Notes: generated by a model from the letters alone, not told the origin. A stretch of DNA of 64,000 nucleotides from Massilia sp. CFBP 13721 (GCF_014842025.1 NZ_JACYUY010000027.1:17805-81804); one strand, 5' to 3'. Counted from the stretch's first letter, positions 34,211 to 42,630 are shown. Numbers and translations are program-made.

Positions 34211-35267
34211 TTCTGCACAAGTTCTGTGGATAAAATTGTGTGCAAGGGCCTGTTCCACATCAAAACGCGTTGATTCTTAAGGGAATTTTTCCAATGCGCA
34301 ATAATGTAGCACCTGAAGAAACTTCGGTCGCACGCTTGCCAAACGCTGTTCCAACGCTTCCCAGCTCGGCCGCGACTTGCAAACATTTTCTGTGGATAAA
34401 ATTGTGCGCAATGGCCCGTGCCTATGGTTAAGTACTTGATTTGGCTCAGCATTATTTTCGCGATTAAAAATGCGGCATGTCAACTTGGTCACAGGTCAGC
34501 GAGCGCTGCTGATTTGTTCCCCACATTTTTTGTGGACAAAATTGTGTGCAACACCCTCTCCTCCAAGATAAGCACTTGATTTAAAACAAGAAACCTCTGC
34601 TGGCGCGAAATGAGGCAACGGGCCTTGTCCACATGCGATTTGTGCTATCCGGGTAGGCGACAGCGGCGTTCGCATTCTTGACCGGTCAGGAAATCTGGCT
34701 TTGCACACTTTCTGTGGATATGAATGTGCGCAAGACTGCTTGTGCCAGCTTAAGTGCTTGATTCGATTCAGATTGCGTGGCCTGCTTGAATTTGTGGCAG
34801 TCGCTGCGTTCGTGTACCGACGCGGGTGGCGCCTGTCGCGACGGAGAATGCTGGCTCACCATCTATCGATGTTCTGCACATTTTCTGTGGACAAAATTGT
34901 GAGGAAGCGACTTGAGCCAGCGCAAGCTCCTTGATTTAAAAGGAAAAATTTATGCTGCTCAAATATTTTGCACTGAGCCAAATCCTGCATACATCCTCTG
35001 CCGTACGGGCTTTTCCAGCATCGAATGCGCGGCTCAGGGTGCGAATTGGCTCAGCCTGTACGTCTGTGCACACAAACTGTGGAAAAGAATGTGCGCAAGA
35101 TCAGGGAGGGATAGCTAAGTGATTGATTATAAACAGCAAGGATCCTCCTGCCTGCTTTTATGGCAGTGGACAAGCGAGGTGGGAAATATACTGCCGAGTT
35201 CCCCACATTTTCTGTGGATAAGATTGTGCCCAAGTGCATCCCGTACCCGTTAAGTGATTGATTTTAA
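34211..35267 (+). repeat. Seven-unit array of DnaA-box-like repeats with fixed 45-bp architecture
   Basis: The gap between exbB and xseA (34120-35392) has no supported gene and holds seven direct repeats. Each has a CACA-N5-TGTG inverted repeat (six of seven), whose right part is the DnaA-box complement TGTGGATAA or a variant. Box starts are 34225, 34391, 34531, 34713, 34886, 35078 and 35213. A conserved ATTGTGCGCAAG follows. Exactly 45 bp from each box start comes TTGATT (34270, 34436, 34576, 34758, 34931, 35123, 35258), usually inside TTAAGTGCTTGATTTAAA. Units recur every 135-192 bp and all face the same way. Perfect TGTGGATAA occurs in units 1, 2 and 7; TGTGGACAA in 3 and 5. Promoters of exbB and xseA must also lie here. 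Function is unknown: a DnaA-titrating locus or tandem small-RNA genes are possible. Confidence 0.9.
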
Positions 35268-35392
35268 ACAAATCGTCCTCTGCTGCCAGCAAACAAGGCG
35301 CGCGCCCTGCCCTGCGATTCCGTACAAAAAGCCCTTGTCGGCAGACCTTGCTTATGCCATAAGCTGTCCGCTCCACCGTCCGCCAATGAACC

Positions 35393-36754
35393 ATGCTGAA
35401 CAATCCAGATTCCGGCGCCGCCTACGCCGCCCCGCCCGTCCTTACCGTCACCGCCCTGAATGCGCAAGTGGCGCGCCTGCTCGAGCGTTCGTTTCCCCTG
35501 ACCTGGATTGGCGGAGAAATCTCGAATTTCACGCGCGCCAGTTCCGGCCACTGGTATTTCACCCTGAAGGACGACGCCGCCCAGGTGCGCGCGGTGATGT
35601 TCCGCGGCCGCGCCCAGTACGCCGGCTTCGTGCCGCGCGAAGGCGACAAGGTCGAGGTGCGCGCGCTGGTGACCCTGTATGGTGCGCGCGGCGACTACCA
35701 GATCAACGTCGAAGCGATCCGCCGCGCCGGCGTCGGCCAGCTGTACGAAGCCTTCCTGCGCCTGAAGGAAAAGCTCGCCAGCCAGGGCCTGTTCGACCAG
35801 GACCGCAAGCGCCCGCTGCCGCTGTTTACGCGCAGCATCGGCATCGTCACCAGTCCGCAGGCCGCAGCCCTGCGCGACATCCTCACCGCGCTAAAGCGGC
35901 GCGCGCCGCACGTGCAGATCGTGCTGTATCCGGCGCCGGTGCAGGGCCAGTTCGCAGCGGAGAAGATTGCGGAAGCGGTCAATACGGCGTCGCGGCGCGC
36001 CGAGGTCGACGTGCTGCTGGTCTGCCGTGGCGGCGGCTCGATCGAAGACCTGTGGAGTTTCAACGAAGAAGTCGTGGCGCGCGCGATCGCCTCCTGCAGC
36101 ATCCCGGTGATTGCCGGCGTCGGCCACGAAACCGACGTCACCATCGCCGACTTCGCCGCCGACGTGCGCGCCGCCACCCCGACCGCGGCGGCGGAACTGG
36201 CCGCCACCCCGCGCGACGACTGGATGAGTTCGCTCGCAGCGGACGCCACCGACCTGCGCCGCGCCATGCGGCGTCAGCTGTCCGAAGCGAACCAGGGCCT
36301 GGATAACCTCAGCCGGCGCCTGCTCAGCCCGACCGCGCAGATCGCGCACCAGCGCCTGAAACTGCGCGCCATGGCCGGCAGCCTGACCCACGTGGTACGC
36401 GCACCGCTCAACCGCGGCGGCGTGCTGCTGGCCCAGCTGCAGCAGCGCTGGGCACGCCACCGCCCGGACGTGCGTTCGCTGCGCGCCCAGATCATCTCCG
36501 AAGGCCGGCACCTGAACGCAAGCCTGTGCAGCGCGGTCAAACAGCGGCGCGACGCACTCGACGCCCTGGCCGCCCAGCTGGAACTGCTCAATCCCCAGCG
36601 TACGCTCGAGCGCGGCTATGCGATCGTCAGCAATGCCGAAGGACAGGCGCTGCGCAAACCGGGCGAGATCAAGGCGCGCCAGGTGTTGACGGTGCGCCTG
36701 GCCGAAGGCAGTGCCGAAGTCAAAGTGTCGAGCGTCCAGAACCGGCTGGAGTAA
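35393..36754 (+). CDS. xseA: Exodeoxyribonuclease VII large subunit
   Basis: A 453-residue protein. It has an N-terminal OB-fold (LTVTALNAQVARLLERSFPLTWIGGEISNFTRASSGHWYF), the catalytic core with RSIGIVTSPQAAALRDIL, VCRGGGSIEDLWSFNEEVVARAI and GVGHETDVTIADF, and a C-terminal coiled coil ending in LERGYAIV. With the small subunit XseB (not in this window) it degrades single-stranded DNA. The start follows a non-coding region of seven DnaA-box-like repeats. It is followed 108 bp later by sodB. Confidence 0.97.
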   Translation: MLNNPDSGAAYAAPPVLTVTALNAQVARLLERSFPLTWIGGEISNFTRASSGHWYFTLKDDAAQVRAVMFRGRAQYAGFVPREGDKVEVRALVTLYGARGDYQINVEAIRRAGVGQLYEAFLRLKEKLASQGLFDQDRKRPLPLFTRSIGIVTSPQAAALRDILTALKRRAPHVQIVLYPAPVQGQFAAEKIAEAVNTASRRAEVDVLLVCRGGGSIEDLWSFNEEVVARAIASCSIPVIAGVGHETDVTIADFAADVRAATPTAAAELAATPRDDWMSSLAADATDLRRAMRRQLSEANQGLDNLSRRLLSPTAQIAHQRLKLRAMAGSLTHVVRAPLNRGGVLLAQLQQRWARHRPDVRSLRAQIISEGRHLNASLCSAVKQRRDALDALAAQLELLNPQRTLERGYAIVSNAEGQALRKPGEIKARQVLTVRLAEGSAEVKVSSVQNRLE

Positions 36755-36862
36755 GGGAGACTTGTGCTTTCGCCAGCAAACAAGCAGCGTCTGCCCATCC
36801 GGTTTAGAATATGCGCCGTTTCCGAAGAATTAATTCGTTGCCAACCAATAAAGGAATAAGAC

Positions 36863-37441
36863 ATGGAACATACTCTGCCACCGCTGCCGTACGCAAAAGA
36901 CGCCCTCCAGCCACACATCTCCGCCGAGACCCTGGAATACCACTACGGCAAGCATCACGCGACCTATGTCACGAACCTGAACAACCTGATCAAGGGTACC
37001 GAGTTCGAAAACATGTCGCTGGAAGAAATCGTCAAGAAGTCGTCGGGCGGCATCTTCAACAATTCGGCCCAGGTCTGGAACCACACCTTCTTCTGGAACT
37101 GCATGTCGCCAAACGGCGGCGGCGCACCAACCGGCCCGGTCGCTGACGCGATCAACGCCAAGTGGGGTTCGTTCGACAAGTTCAAGGAAGAGTTCTCGAA
37201 GTCGGCCATCGGCAACTTCGGTTCGGGCTGGACCTGGCTGGTGCAAAAGGCCGACGGCGGCGTCGACATCGTCAACACCTCGAACGCCCACACCCCGCTG
37301 GCATCGGACGACAAGGCCCTGCTGACCTGCGACGTCTGGGAACACGCCTACTACATCGACTACCGCAACGCCCGCGCCAAGTTCGTGGAATCGTGGTGGA
37401 ACCTGGTCAACTGGGAATTCGTCAACAAGAACCTGGCGTAA
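36863..37441 (+). CDS. sodB: Superoxide dismutase (Fe type)
   Basis: A 192-residue cytoplasmic enzyme that dismutates superoxide. Metal ligands are His27 (EYHYGKHH), His74 (VWNHTFFW), Asp157 and His161 (CDVWEHAYYIDY). The NNSAQVWNHTFFW stretch, with Gln70 near the metal, points to the iron form. AAGGAATAAG precedes the ATG. A TAGAAT hexamer at 36805-36810 could be the -10 of its own promoter. A strong terminator follows 42 bp after the stop. Confidence 0.97.
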   Translation: MEHTLPPLPYAKDALQPHISAETLEYHYGKHHATYVTNLNNLIKGTEFENMSLEEIVKKSSGGIFNNSAQVWNHTFFWNCMSPNGGGAPTGPVADAINAKWGSFDKFKEEFSKSAIGNFGSGWTWLVQKADGGVDIVNTSNAHTPLASDDKALLTCDVWEHAYYIDYRNARAKFVESWWNLVNWEFVNKNLA

Positions 37442-37483
37442 TACCACAAGCACTCTCCGGCTACGGCCGGAACGCTCTACGGA

Positions 37484-37515
37484 CGGCCCGCTCATCGAGC
37501 GGGCCGTTTTCTTTT
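37484..37515 (+). terminator. Rho-independent terminator after sodB
   Basis: A 9-bp perfect stem CGGCCCGCT/AGCGGGCCG with a 5-nt loop is followed by a T-rich tract (TTTTCTTTT). Confidence 0.93.
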
Positions 37516-37718
37516 GTGCCACGCCTTCCCCACATCCGCGTCCTTGCATGCCGCCCGCATACAACGCTGCGTTTCCACAACGCTCTTTCAACAGTAGATT
37601 GATCCATCGCAAGCGCTAGTGCCGACGCACTATTTACGTGCGAAATGGAGCGTCTAATGGTCCGGCACATTTGCTGACAAATAGTAATTTATCCAAGACC
37701 ATTGATCAGGGAGAAAAC

Positions 37719-38192
37719 GTGAACATACAGCGATTCATCTCCACCGCGTGTGCTGCAGCCGCCGCGCTCGCCTTGGGCGGCTGCGCCATCCCCGGCCCCG
37801 GCGCCGGCGGCGGCAAGGTCGTCCTGTCGACCGACAAGATTTATCCGGCCATTGGGCCCTACTCGCAGATGATCGGCCACGGCAAGCTGATCTATTTCTC
37901 CGGGATCATCGCCCTGAACAAGGCCGGCACCGCCATCGAGGGTACGACCACCGAGGAACAGACCAGGCTGGTCCTCGACTACATCGGCCACGGCCTGGCC
38001 TCGCAGGGGCTGGGCTTCGAGGATGTCGTGTCGAGCACGGTCTACATGCGCGACCTGAACGACTTCGCGGCCATGAACGCGATTTACGGGCAGTACTTCA
38101 AGAAGGATCCACCGGCGCGGGCAACGATCCAGGTGGCACGCCTGCCGCGCGACGCGGCGATCGAAATCGCGATCGTCGCGGCACGCCGTTAA
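37719..38192 (+). CDS. Exported RidA-like lipoprotein
   Basis: A 157-residue protein. Residues 1-21 are a lipoprotein signal peptide with lipobox LGGC (Cys22). Residues ~33-157 are a complete RidA/YjgF domain: YPAIGPYSQMI, LIYFSGIIAL, SSTVYMRDLNDFAAMNAIYGQYF and the Arg-containing PARATIQVARLPRDAAIEIAIVA. Cytoplasmic RidA hydrolyses reactive enamines (2-aminoacrylate) released by PLP enzymes; here the domain is directed to the envelope. GTG 37719 has AGGGAG upstream. The aminotransferase-like gene begins 30 bp later on the same strand. Confidence 0.88.
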   Translation: MNIQRFISTACAAAAALALGGCAIPGPGAGGGKVVLSTDKIYPAIGPYSQMIGHGKLIYFSGIIALNKAGTAIEGTTTEEQTRLVLDYIGHGLASQGLGFEDVVSSTVYMRDLNDFAAMNAIYGQYFKKDPPARATIQVARLPRDAAIEIAIVAARR

Positions 38193-38222
38193 GTAGCACC
38201 GATAAATCAACAGGAGACCAGG

Positions 38223-39692
38223 ATGCAAGACCTTACGGTAAAACACGACAACGCCGCTTCCCCGACCGATCTCGAGCTCGCCACCGTCCCCGCACACTGG
38301 AGCCGCAACCGGCGCGACTTCCTGCGCATCCTCGGGTCCGGCGCGCTGGCTGCCACCCTCGCCCCCTTGACCGGCTGCAGCAGCGGCAACGCCAGCAGCC
38401 GTGCCGACGAACTGCGCAACCAGTTGCTGGCCGACGAAGGCTTCTGGGCCACGGTGAATGCGATGTTCCCGCTCAATCCGGCCAAGCGCTTCATGAACGT
38501 CGGCACCGCCGGCTCGATGCCGAAGGTGTCGCTCGACCTGTTCGACCAGGAAAACCGCGCCAAGGCGGCCGAGTGCCTGAGCGGCTACACCAATCTGCTG
38601 GCCGAACGCACGCAGGTCGCGCCAGGTTTTGGCGTCGATCCCGATGAACTGGCGTTCTCCGCCAACACCTCGTCCGGCATGTGCCATGCGATCCTGGGGC
38701 TGCAGTGGGCGCCGGGCGACGTGGTCGTCACCACCAACCACGAGCACCCGGGCGGCGACGTGCCGCTGGCGATTGCCGCCGCGCGCTACGGCATCGAGAT
38801 TTCGCGCGTCGCGCTCCCGGTCGGCAACAACCAGAACGCGCAGACCTATGTCACGCTGTTCGACGACCGTATCCGCGCGCTGCGCACCCAGGGCAAGCGC
38901 GTGCGCGCCATGATGTGGTCGTCGCCGACCTACAAGACCGGCACCATGCTGCCGATCCCGGAACTGATGGAAGTGGCCAAACGCAACGAGCTGATCAGCA
39001 TCGTCGACGGCGCCCACCTGCCCGGGATGATGGCCTACAATTATGCGGACCTCGGCATGGACTTCATGTCGGGCGCCGGCCACAAGTGGCAGTGCGGCCC
39101 CGGCTCGACCGGCATCCTGGTCGTGCGCAACAAGATCCGGGCCAGTAATCCGCTGCCGCTGCCGGCCTGGTATCCGATCCACACCAGCAGCTGGACGCCG
39201 CAACCCCGTACCACCAACGGCACCGCGACCTACGATATCGCGTCGGTGATCACGTCGTGCGGCAGCCTGCATACGCCGATGCACCATGCGCTGGTGTCGG
39301 CCTGCGGCGTGTGGGACCAGCTCGGCCGCAAGAAGGTCGAGACCTACGACCTGACCCTGTCGGCCTACCTGAAGGAGCGCATCGTCGAGATCTGGGGCGT
39401 GGGCAGCCTGTATTCGCCGAAGGACGATCCGAAACTGGTGTCGGCGCTGACTTCGTTCAATCCGTTCCGCAACCCCGCCGACGTCCTCAACAGCACCAAG
39501 TCGGGCCAGTTCGTGGCGCGCATGTTGAGCGACTACAATCCGGGCTTCGTGATCCGCAACGTCAACGTGCCGGTGGTCGGCGCGCCGAGCGATCATTACG
39601 TGATGCGCATTTCCACGCACCTGTGGACCAGCGTGCATGACGTCGACAAGCTGGTCGATGCGATGGTGGACCTGAGCGCAAAGATGGCGTGA
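38223..39692 (+). CDS. Exported class-V aminotransferase-like PLP protein (Tat lipoprotein)
   Basis: A 489-residue PLP-fold protein. The N terminus carries a twin-arginine motif (NRRDFLRIL, Arg30-Arg31), then a hydrophobic stretch and LTGC, so it is likely a Tat-exported lipoprotein anchored at Cys52. The catalytic domain has TNHEHPGGDVP, SIVDGAHLPGMMAYNYADLGMDF and the PLP-binding Lys288 in SGAGHKWQCGPGSTG. The pattern is closest to isopenicillin-N-epimerase/cysteine-desulfurase-like class-V enzymes. The cofactor would have to be bound before Tat export, which folded export allows. The substrate is unknown. It lies 30 bp after the RidA-like lipoprotein gene; the two are probably co-transcribed and closed by the terminator at 39724. 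Confidence 0.87.
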   Translation: MQDLTVKHDNAASPTDLELATVPAHWSRNRRDFLRILGSGALAATLAPLTGCSSGNASSRADELRNQLLADEGFWATVNAMFPLNPAKRFMNVGTAGSMPKVSLDLFDQENRAKAAECLSGYTNLLAERTQVAPGFGVDPDELAFSANTSSGMCHAILGLQWAPGDVVVTTNHEHPGGDVPLAIAAARYGIEISRVALPVGNNQNAQTYVTLFDDRIRALRTQGKRVRAMMWSSPTYKTGTMLPIPELMEVAKRNELISIVDGAHLPGMMAYNYADLGMDFMSGAGHKWQCGPGSTGILVVRNKIRASNPLPLPAWYPIHTSSWTPQPRTTNGTATYDIASVITSCGSLHTPMHHALVSACGVWDQLGRKKVETYDLTLSAYLKERIVEIWGVGSLYSPKDDPKLVSALTSFNPFRNPADVLNSTKSGQFVARMLSDYNPGFVIRNVNVPVVGAPSDHYVMRISTHLWTSVHDVDKLVDAMVDLSAKMA

Positions 39693-39723
39693 ACTGCGTG
39701 GCCTGATCCTGCCTCCCCCTCTC

Positions 39724-39752
39724 AAGAGCCGCCATGTGCGGCTCTTTTCATT
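39724..39752 (+). terminator. Terminator after the aminotransferase gene
   Basis: A 9-bp stem AAGAGCCGC/GCGGCTCTT with a 5-nt loop runs into TTTTCATTTT. Confidence 0.88.
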
Positions 39753-39790
39753 TTCGTCTCGACTGGTGCGACTGGCGACCTCGTCGATTT

Positions 39791-39860
39791 GTACCGAAAA
39801 TGTATCGAACTGTCGGCAGAATGTAGTAATCCTGCACCAACACGATTGCTTCTATACAAT
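39791..39860 (+). promoter_or_regulatory. Promoter/operator of the OmpR-type regulator
   Basis: GTACCGAA (39791), GTATCGAA (39802) and GTCGGCAGAA (39812) repeat every 10-11 bp, as expected for OmpR-family direct-repeat sites. They precede a -10-like TACAAT (39855-39860) with a poor -35, typical of an activator-dependent promoter. The block from GCACC to TCGG is nearly duplicated before the partner kinase gene at 42603-42635. Confidence 0.65.
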
Positions 39861-39879
39861 ATCGGGAGAGGAGACCTGT

Positions 39880-40566
39880 ATGTACAGAGTATTACTGGTG
39901 GAAGACGACGCGCGCCTCGCCGAGCTCGTCACAGAATATCTTTCCGGCTACGAGTTCGCGGTGGAACTGGTCACGCGCGGCGACCAGGCGCTGGCGCGCT
40001 TCCAGGCCTTTGCGCCGGACATCGTCGTGCTCGACCTGATGCTGCCCGGCCTGGACGGTATGGTGGTGTGCCGCCAGATCCGCGAGCAGTCCGAGGTGCC
40101 GATCCTGATCCTGACCGCGCGCGAGGATTCCTACGACGAAGTCTCGGGCCTGGAGCAAGGCGCCGACGATTTCGTCAACAAGCCGGTCCAGCCACGCGTG
40201 CTGCTGGCGCGCCTGCGCGCCTTGCTGCGGCGTACCCAGCCGAAGGCGGCACCGGATACTGGCGAACTTGTTTTTGGCGCGCTGCGCATCGTCGGCGCCG
40301 ACCGCACCGTGTACTGGCGCGACGAACTTTGTTTGCTGAGCAATACCGAATACAAGCTGCTGCTGGTACTGGCCGAGGCCGCTGGCCGCGTGCTGTCGCG
40401 CGACGAGCTGCTGAAGAAGATGCGCGGCATCGAATTCGACGGACTGGACCGCAGCATCGACAATTGCATCTCGAAACTGCGGCGCAAGTTCGATGATGCC
40501 AAGTCGGAGAAGATCAAGACGGTGTGGGGCGAAGGGTATCTGTTTTCGCCTTCCGCTTGGAGCTGA
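39880..40566 (+). CDS. OmpR/RstA-type response regulator
   Basis: A 228-residue protein. The receiver domain has Asp9-Asp10, phospho-acceptor Asp52 (VVLDLMLPG) and Lys101. A winged-helix Trans_reg_C domain follows (LLSNTEYKLLLVLAEAAGRVLSRDELLKKM, then ISKLRRKF and TVWGEGYLFS). It resembles RstA. I start at ATG 39880 behind GAGGAGA. The likely cognate kinase gene is 2.1 kb downstream at 42696, separated by two genes on the other strand. Matching promoter modules before both suggest joint autoregulation. A palindromic repeat begins 13 bp after the stop. Confidence 0.93.
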   Translation: MYRVLLVEDDARLAELVTEYLSGYEFAVELVTRGDQALARFQAFAPDIVVLDLMLPGLDGMVVCRQIREQSEVPILILTAREDSYDEVSGLEQGADDFVNKPVQPRVLLARLRALLRRTQPKAAPDTGELVFGALRIVGADRTVYWRDELCLLSNTEYKLLLVLAEAAGRVLSRDELLKKMRGIEFDGLDRSIDNCISKLRRKFDDAKSEKIKTVWGEGYLFSPSAWS

Positions 40567-40579
40567 AGGTTTAGAGGAA

Positions 40580-40765
40580 GACGCACAGACCTGTAAGGGG
40601 GGGCGGCTGCACCCGGGCGTGTGCATGCCTGCTGTCTGGATGCCGCCCACGCGTTCAACCAGCAGGTGAGTCGTCGCGAGGTTTCAGATTGTGGTTGAAC
40701 GCGTGGGCGGCGTTTGAGCAGCGGGCGGGCACGCTTTCGGGTATAGCCGCCCACCCTACGGGTCT
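40580..40765. repeat. 186-bp nested inverted repeat, copy B
   Basis: The same length and core arms as copies A and C. In this copy the left linker also resembles the complement of the right linker, so it is close to a full-length palindrome with arms of about 75 bp. It fills the gap between two convergent genes, ending 4 bp before the stop codon of the gene on the minus strand, and may serve as a two-way terminator. Confidence 0.95.
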
Positions 40766-40769
40766 ATGC

Positions 40770-41468
40770 TTACTCAAACAACGGCACGATCGCCAGCGGC
40801 GGATACGCCGTCACCAGCTGCGTCCGCTCGTTGCCGGCAAAGCGGTACAGCACGGTCGGAAAGCCGTCGTCGGTGTCGCCGGGAAAAGCCACGCCCGGCG
40901 CCACGGCCAGCGTGACGTCGCTGCCGTCGGGACGGTGCAGGCGCACGCCGGTCTCGCCCGCCCGCTTGGCGAACACGAAGCGCACGCCGCCGCACTGGCG
41001 CGTGCGCAGCGAACCGTCGCGGTAGCGGGCGAAGCCGAGCGCCTGTTCGCAGGCGGCGCGCAGCTCGCCCTCCTCATACACGCCGTCCGGCTGCAGCGCG
41101 ATCGACACGCGCGGACGCAGGTTGAAGTTGCCGATCCGGCGGCTCAGCAGCAGGGCGACGTTTTCGTCGTAGGCGCCCTTGAGCAACGGGAACGGGGTAC
41201 GGCCGAGCGGATCGAGCGGCAGGTTGACCTGGTTCGTCTTGCCGGCCAGCGTCAATTGCACGCCGTCGAGCGAGGCGCCGCGCTCCTGCGGTGCGACCTG
41301 CAACTGGCTGAGCAGGAAATTCTTCTGCCCGCCGTATTTCTCGAAGACCACCATGGCGCGGTAGGCGTCGCGGTAGCTGACCCAGTCGCCGGCGCGCGCC
41401 TGCACGCAGGCGGACAGGGCAACGAGCGCCAGGGTGCAGCAGGCAGTGAGGTGGCTGGCCAGTGGCAT
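40770..41468 (-). CDS. Exported protein of unknown function
   Basis: A 232-residue protein with an N-terminal signal sequence (HLTACCTLALVALSACVQARAG). It contains both a lipobox-like LSAC and a signal-peptidase-I-like ARA-G site, so lipoprotein or soluble periplasmic fate is open. The mature part is beta-rich (FEKYGGQKNFLLSQLQVAP, GKTNQVNLPLDPLGRTPFPLLKGAYDEN) with two later Cys that could pair. I do not recognise the family. It starts 2 bp after mipA ends, so it is in one operon with that outer-membrane protein, between the two genes of a two-component system. A role in the same envelope response is a guess from context. Confidence 0.75.
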   Translation of the reverse strand: MPLASHLTACCTLALVALSACVQARAGDWVSYRDAYRAMVVFEKYGGQKNFLLSQLQVAPQERGASLDGVQLTLAGKTNQVNLPLDPLGRTPFPLLKGAYDENVALLLSRRIGNFNLRPRVSIALQPDGVYEEGELRAACEQALGFARYRDGSLRTRQCGGVRFVFAKRAGETGVRLHRPDGSDVTLAVAPGVAFPGDTDDGFPTVLYRFAGNERTQLVTAYPPLAIVPLFE

Positions 41469-41470
41469 CG

Positions 41471-42325
41471 TCAGAAGCGGTACGCGATGGCGGTCGAAAC
41501 CGTCAGGTTGGTCGGCCGCTCGACAAGCGGGCTCATGCGGACACTGCCCAGCAGGCGGGTCGCCTGCACCTGCGAGGTCAGCATCCAGGACGGCGACCAG
41601 GCCCAGTTCCAGCGCACGCCCAGGCGCGCATCCTTCAGCCCGCCGCCGGCAGCGAACACGGGATTGCCGCTGGCAAAAGAGTCGGACTCGCTGACGCCGA
41701 AGAAGGCCATGTTGTAGCGGCGGTTGGCCAGCGTCACGCCGGCGTCGAACGCCAACCGGTGCTGCCCATCGAACGCGATCGCCAGGCGCTGCACGCCCAG
41801 CTCGAGTTTCATGCCGTTGCGCGCATTGCCGGCGCCATACAGCAGGCTACTGGTGAAGCGCCAGTCGGGCGTCAGGTAATAATTAAGGAAGCCGCCGCCC
41901 TGCACCCGGCTGTGGATGGCGGGCATGCCGGCCAGCCGGTTGCCGCTGAGGGCAGCCTGCGGCGTGGCGACCAGGTACAGGCGCATCGTGCCGACGCCGT
42001 CGAAGTCGCCGCCCTCGCCCTCTGGATCGCGGCGCGGCTGCCATTCCAGCAAGGGACCGAACTCGACTTGCGGCGCGCGCGACAGGTGGATGCCGGCACG
42101 CATGCCGGAAACGAAGGCGCCATTACTCCATTGCACCTGCAGCACCGGCAAGGCCGCGCGCTCGCTGTCCTGCGCGCCCTGGTAGCGCGGCGCCGACACC
42201 GCACCCAGCCCGACATACATGTCGCGGCTGCCGTCGGGCATCGGATTGGTCGCCGGCACCTGCGCACAGGCACTGCCCGCGGCTGCGGAAAATGCCAGGG
42301 CGGCCACGGCGGAAAGCTTGGTCAT
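41471..42325 (-). CDS. mipA: MipA/OmpV family outer-membrane protein
   Basis: A 284-residue exported protein with signal peptide SAVAALAFSAAAGSACAQ. The MipA/OmpV pattern is seen in VGLGAVSAPRYQGAQDSERAALPVLQVQW, in repeated beta-strands, and in ALLEW-like FGPLLEWQPRRD. The C terminus ends in aromatic YRF (AIAYRF), the outer-membrane barrel signal. Members act as barrel proteins or scaffold murein enzymes, and many are controlled by two-component systems such as RstAB. ATG 42325 is fixed by the signal peptide, although its ribosome site is poor. A T-tailed hairpin lies 153 bp upstream on the same strand. Confidence 0.88.
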   Translation of the reverse strand: MTKLSAVAALAFSAAAGSACAQVPATNPMPDGSRDMYVGLGAVSAPRYQGAQDSERAALPVLQVQWSNGAFVSGMRAGIHLSRAPQVEFGPLLEWQPRRDPEGEGGDFDGVGTMRLYLVATPQAALSGNRLAGMPAIHSRVQGGGFLNYYLTPDWRFTSSLLYGAGNARNGMKLELGVQRLAIAFDGQHRLAFDAGVTLANRRYNMAFFGVSESDSFASGNPVFAAGGGLKDARLGVRWNWAWSPSWMLTSQVQATRLLGSVRMSPLVERPTNLTVSTAIAYRF

Positions 42326-42477
42326 GGGTGAAGGAATCAAAAGCCTGGATGCCGGTATTTTACGTTGAGGCAAGCCTGGCTCCCAAGTCTTGTTTTCCCG
42401 TGTGTAAATAATTGGAGGAGCCCGCCCTGGTGGTGGAACGGCGCTCGGGTGGTCGCACGCGCTGCGGCGATCGGAAT

Positions 42478-42511
42478 AAAAAAACCCACTGACACTCGCA
42501 TGTCGAGTGGG
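42478..42511 (-). terminator. T-tailed hairpin upstream of mipA (possible attenuator)
   Basis: On the minus strand the stem CCCACT-GACA pairs with TGTC-(G)-AGTGGG (10 bp, one bulge) and is followed by seven T residues. It lies between the kinase promoter region and mipA, in the direction of mipA. It either ends a short leader transcript or blocks read-through into mipA. Confidence 0.75.
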
Positions 42512-42573
42512 CAAACGGAAAACCTGATAGGAATCATCCTAACCGGTTAGTTGTTTTCATTTTCATATCAGAT

Positions 42574-42630
42574 GTCGACGAATTGTCGCGAATTTGTAAG
42601 CCAGCACCGAAATGTTTGCTCCTATACAAT
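42574..42630 (+). promoter_or_regulatory. Promoter/operator of the sensor kinase, near-duplicate of the regulator promoter
   Basis: GTCGACGAAT (42574) and GTCGCGAATT (42585) are spaced 11 bp. They are followed by a block from GCACCGAA to GTCGG that includes the -10-like TACAAT (42625-42630). This block matches about 29 of 36 positions of the region before the response regulator gene at 39832-39867, at the same distance from the boxes within a few bases. Confidence 0.65.

Noticed and set aside
34211..35270. CRISPR array
   Set aside because: Repeats are imperfect, units are 135-192 bp apart, conserved blocks are split and no cas genes are nearby.
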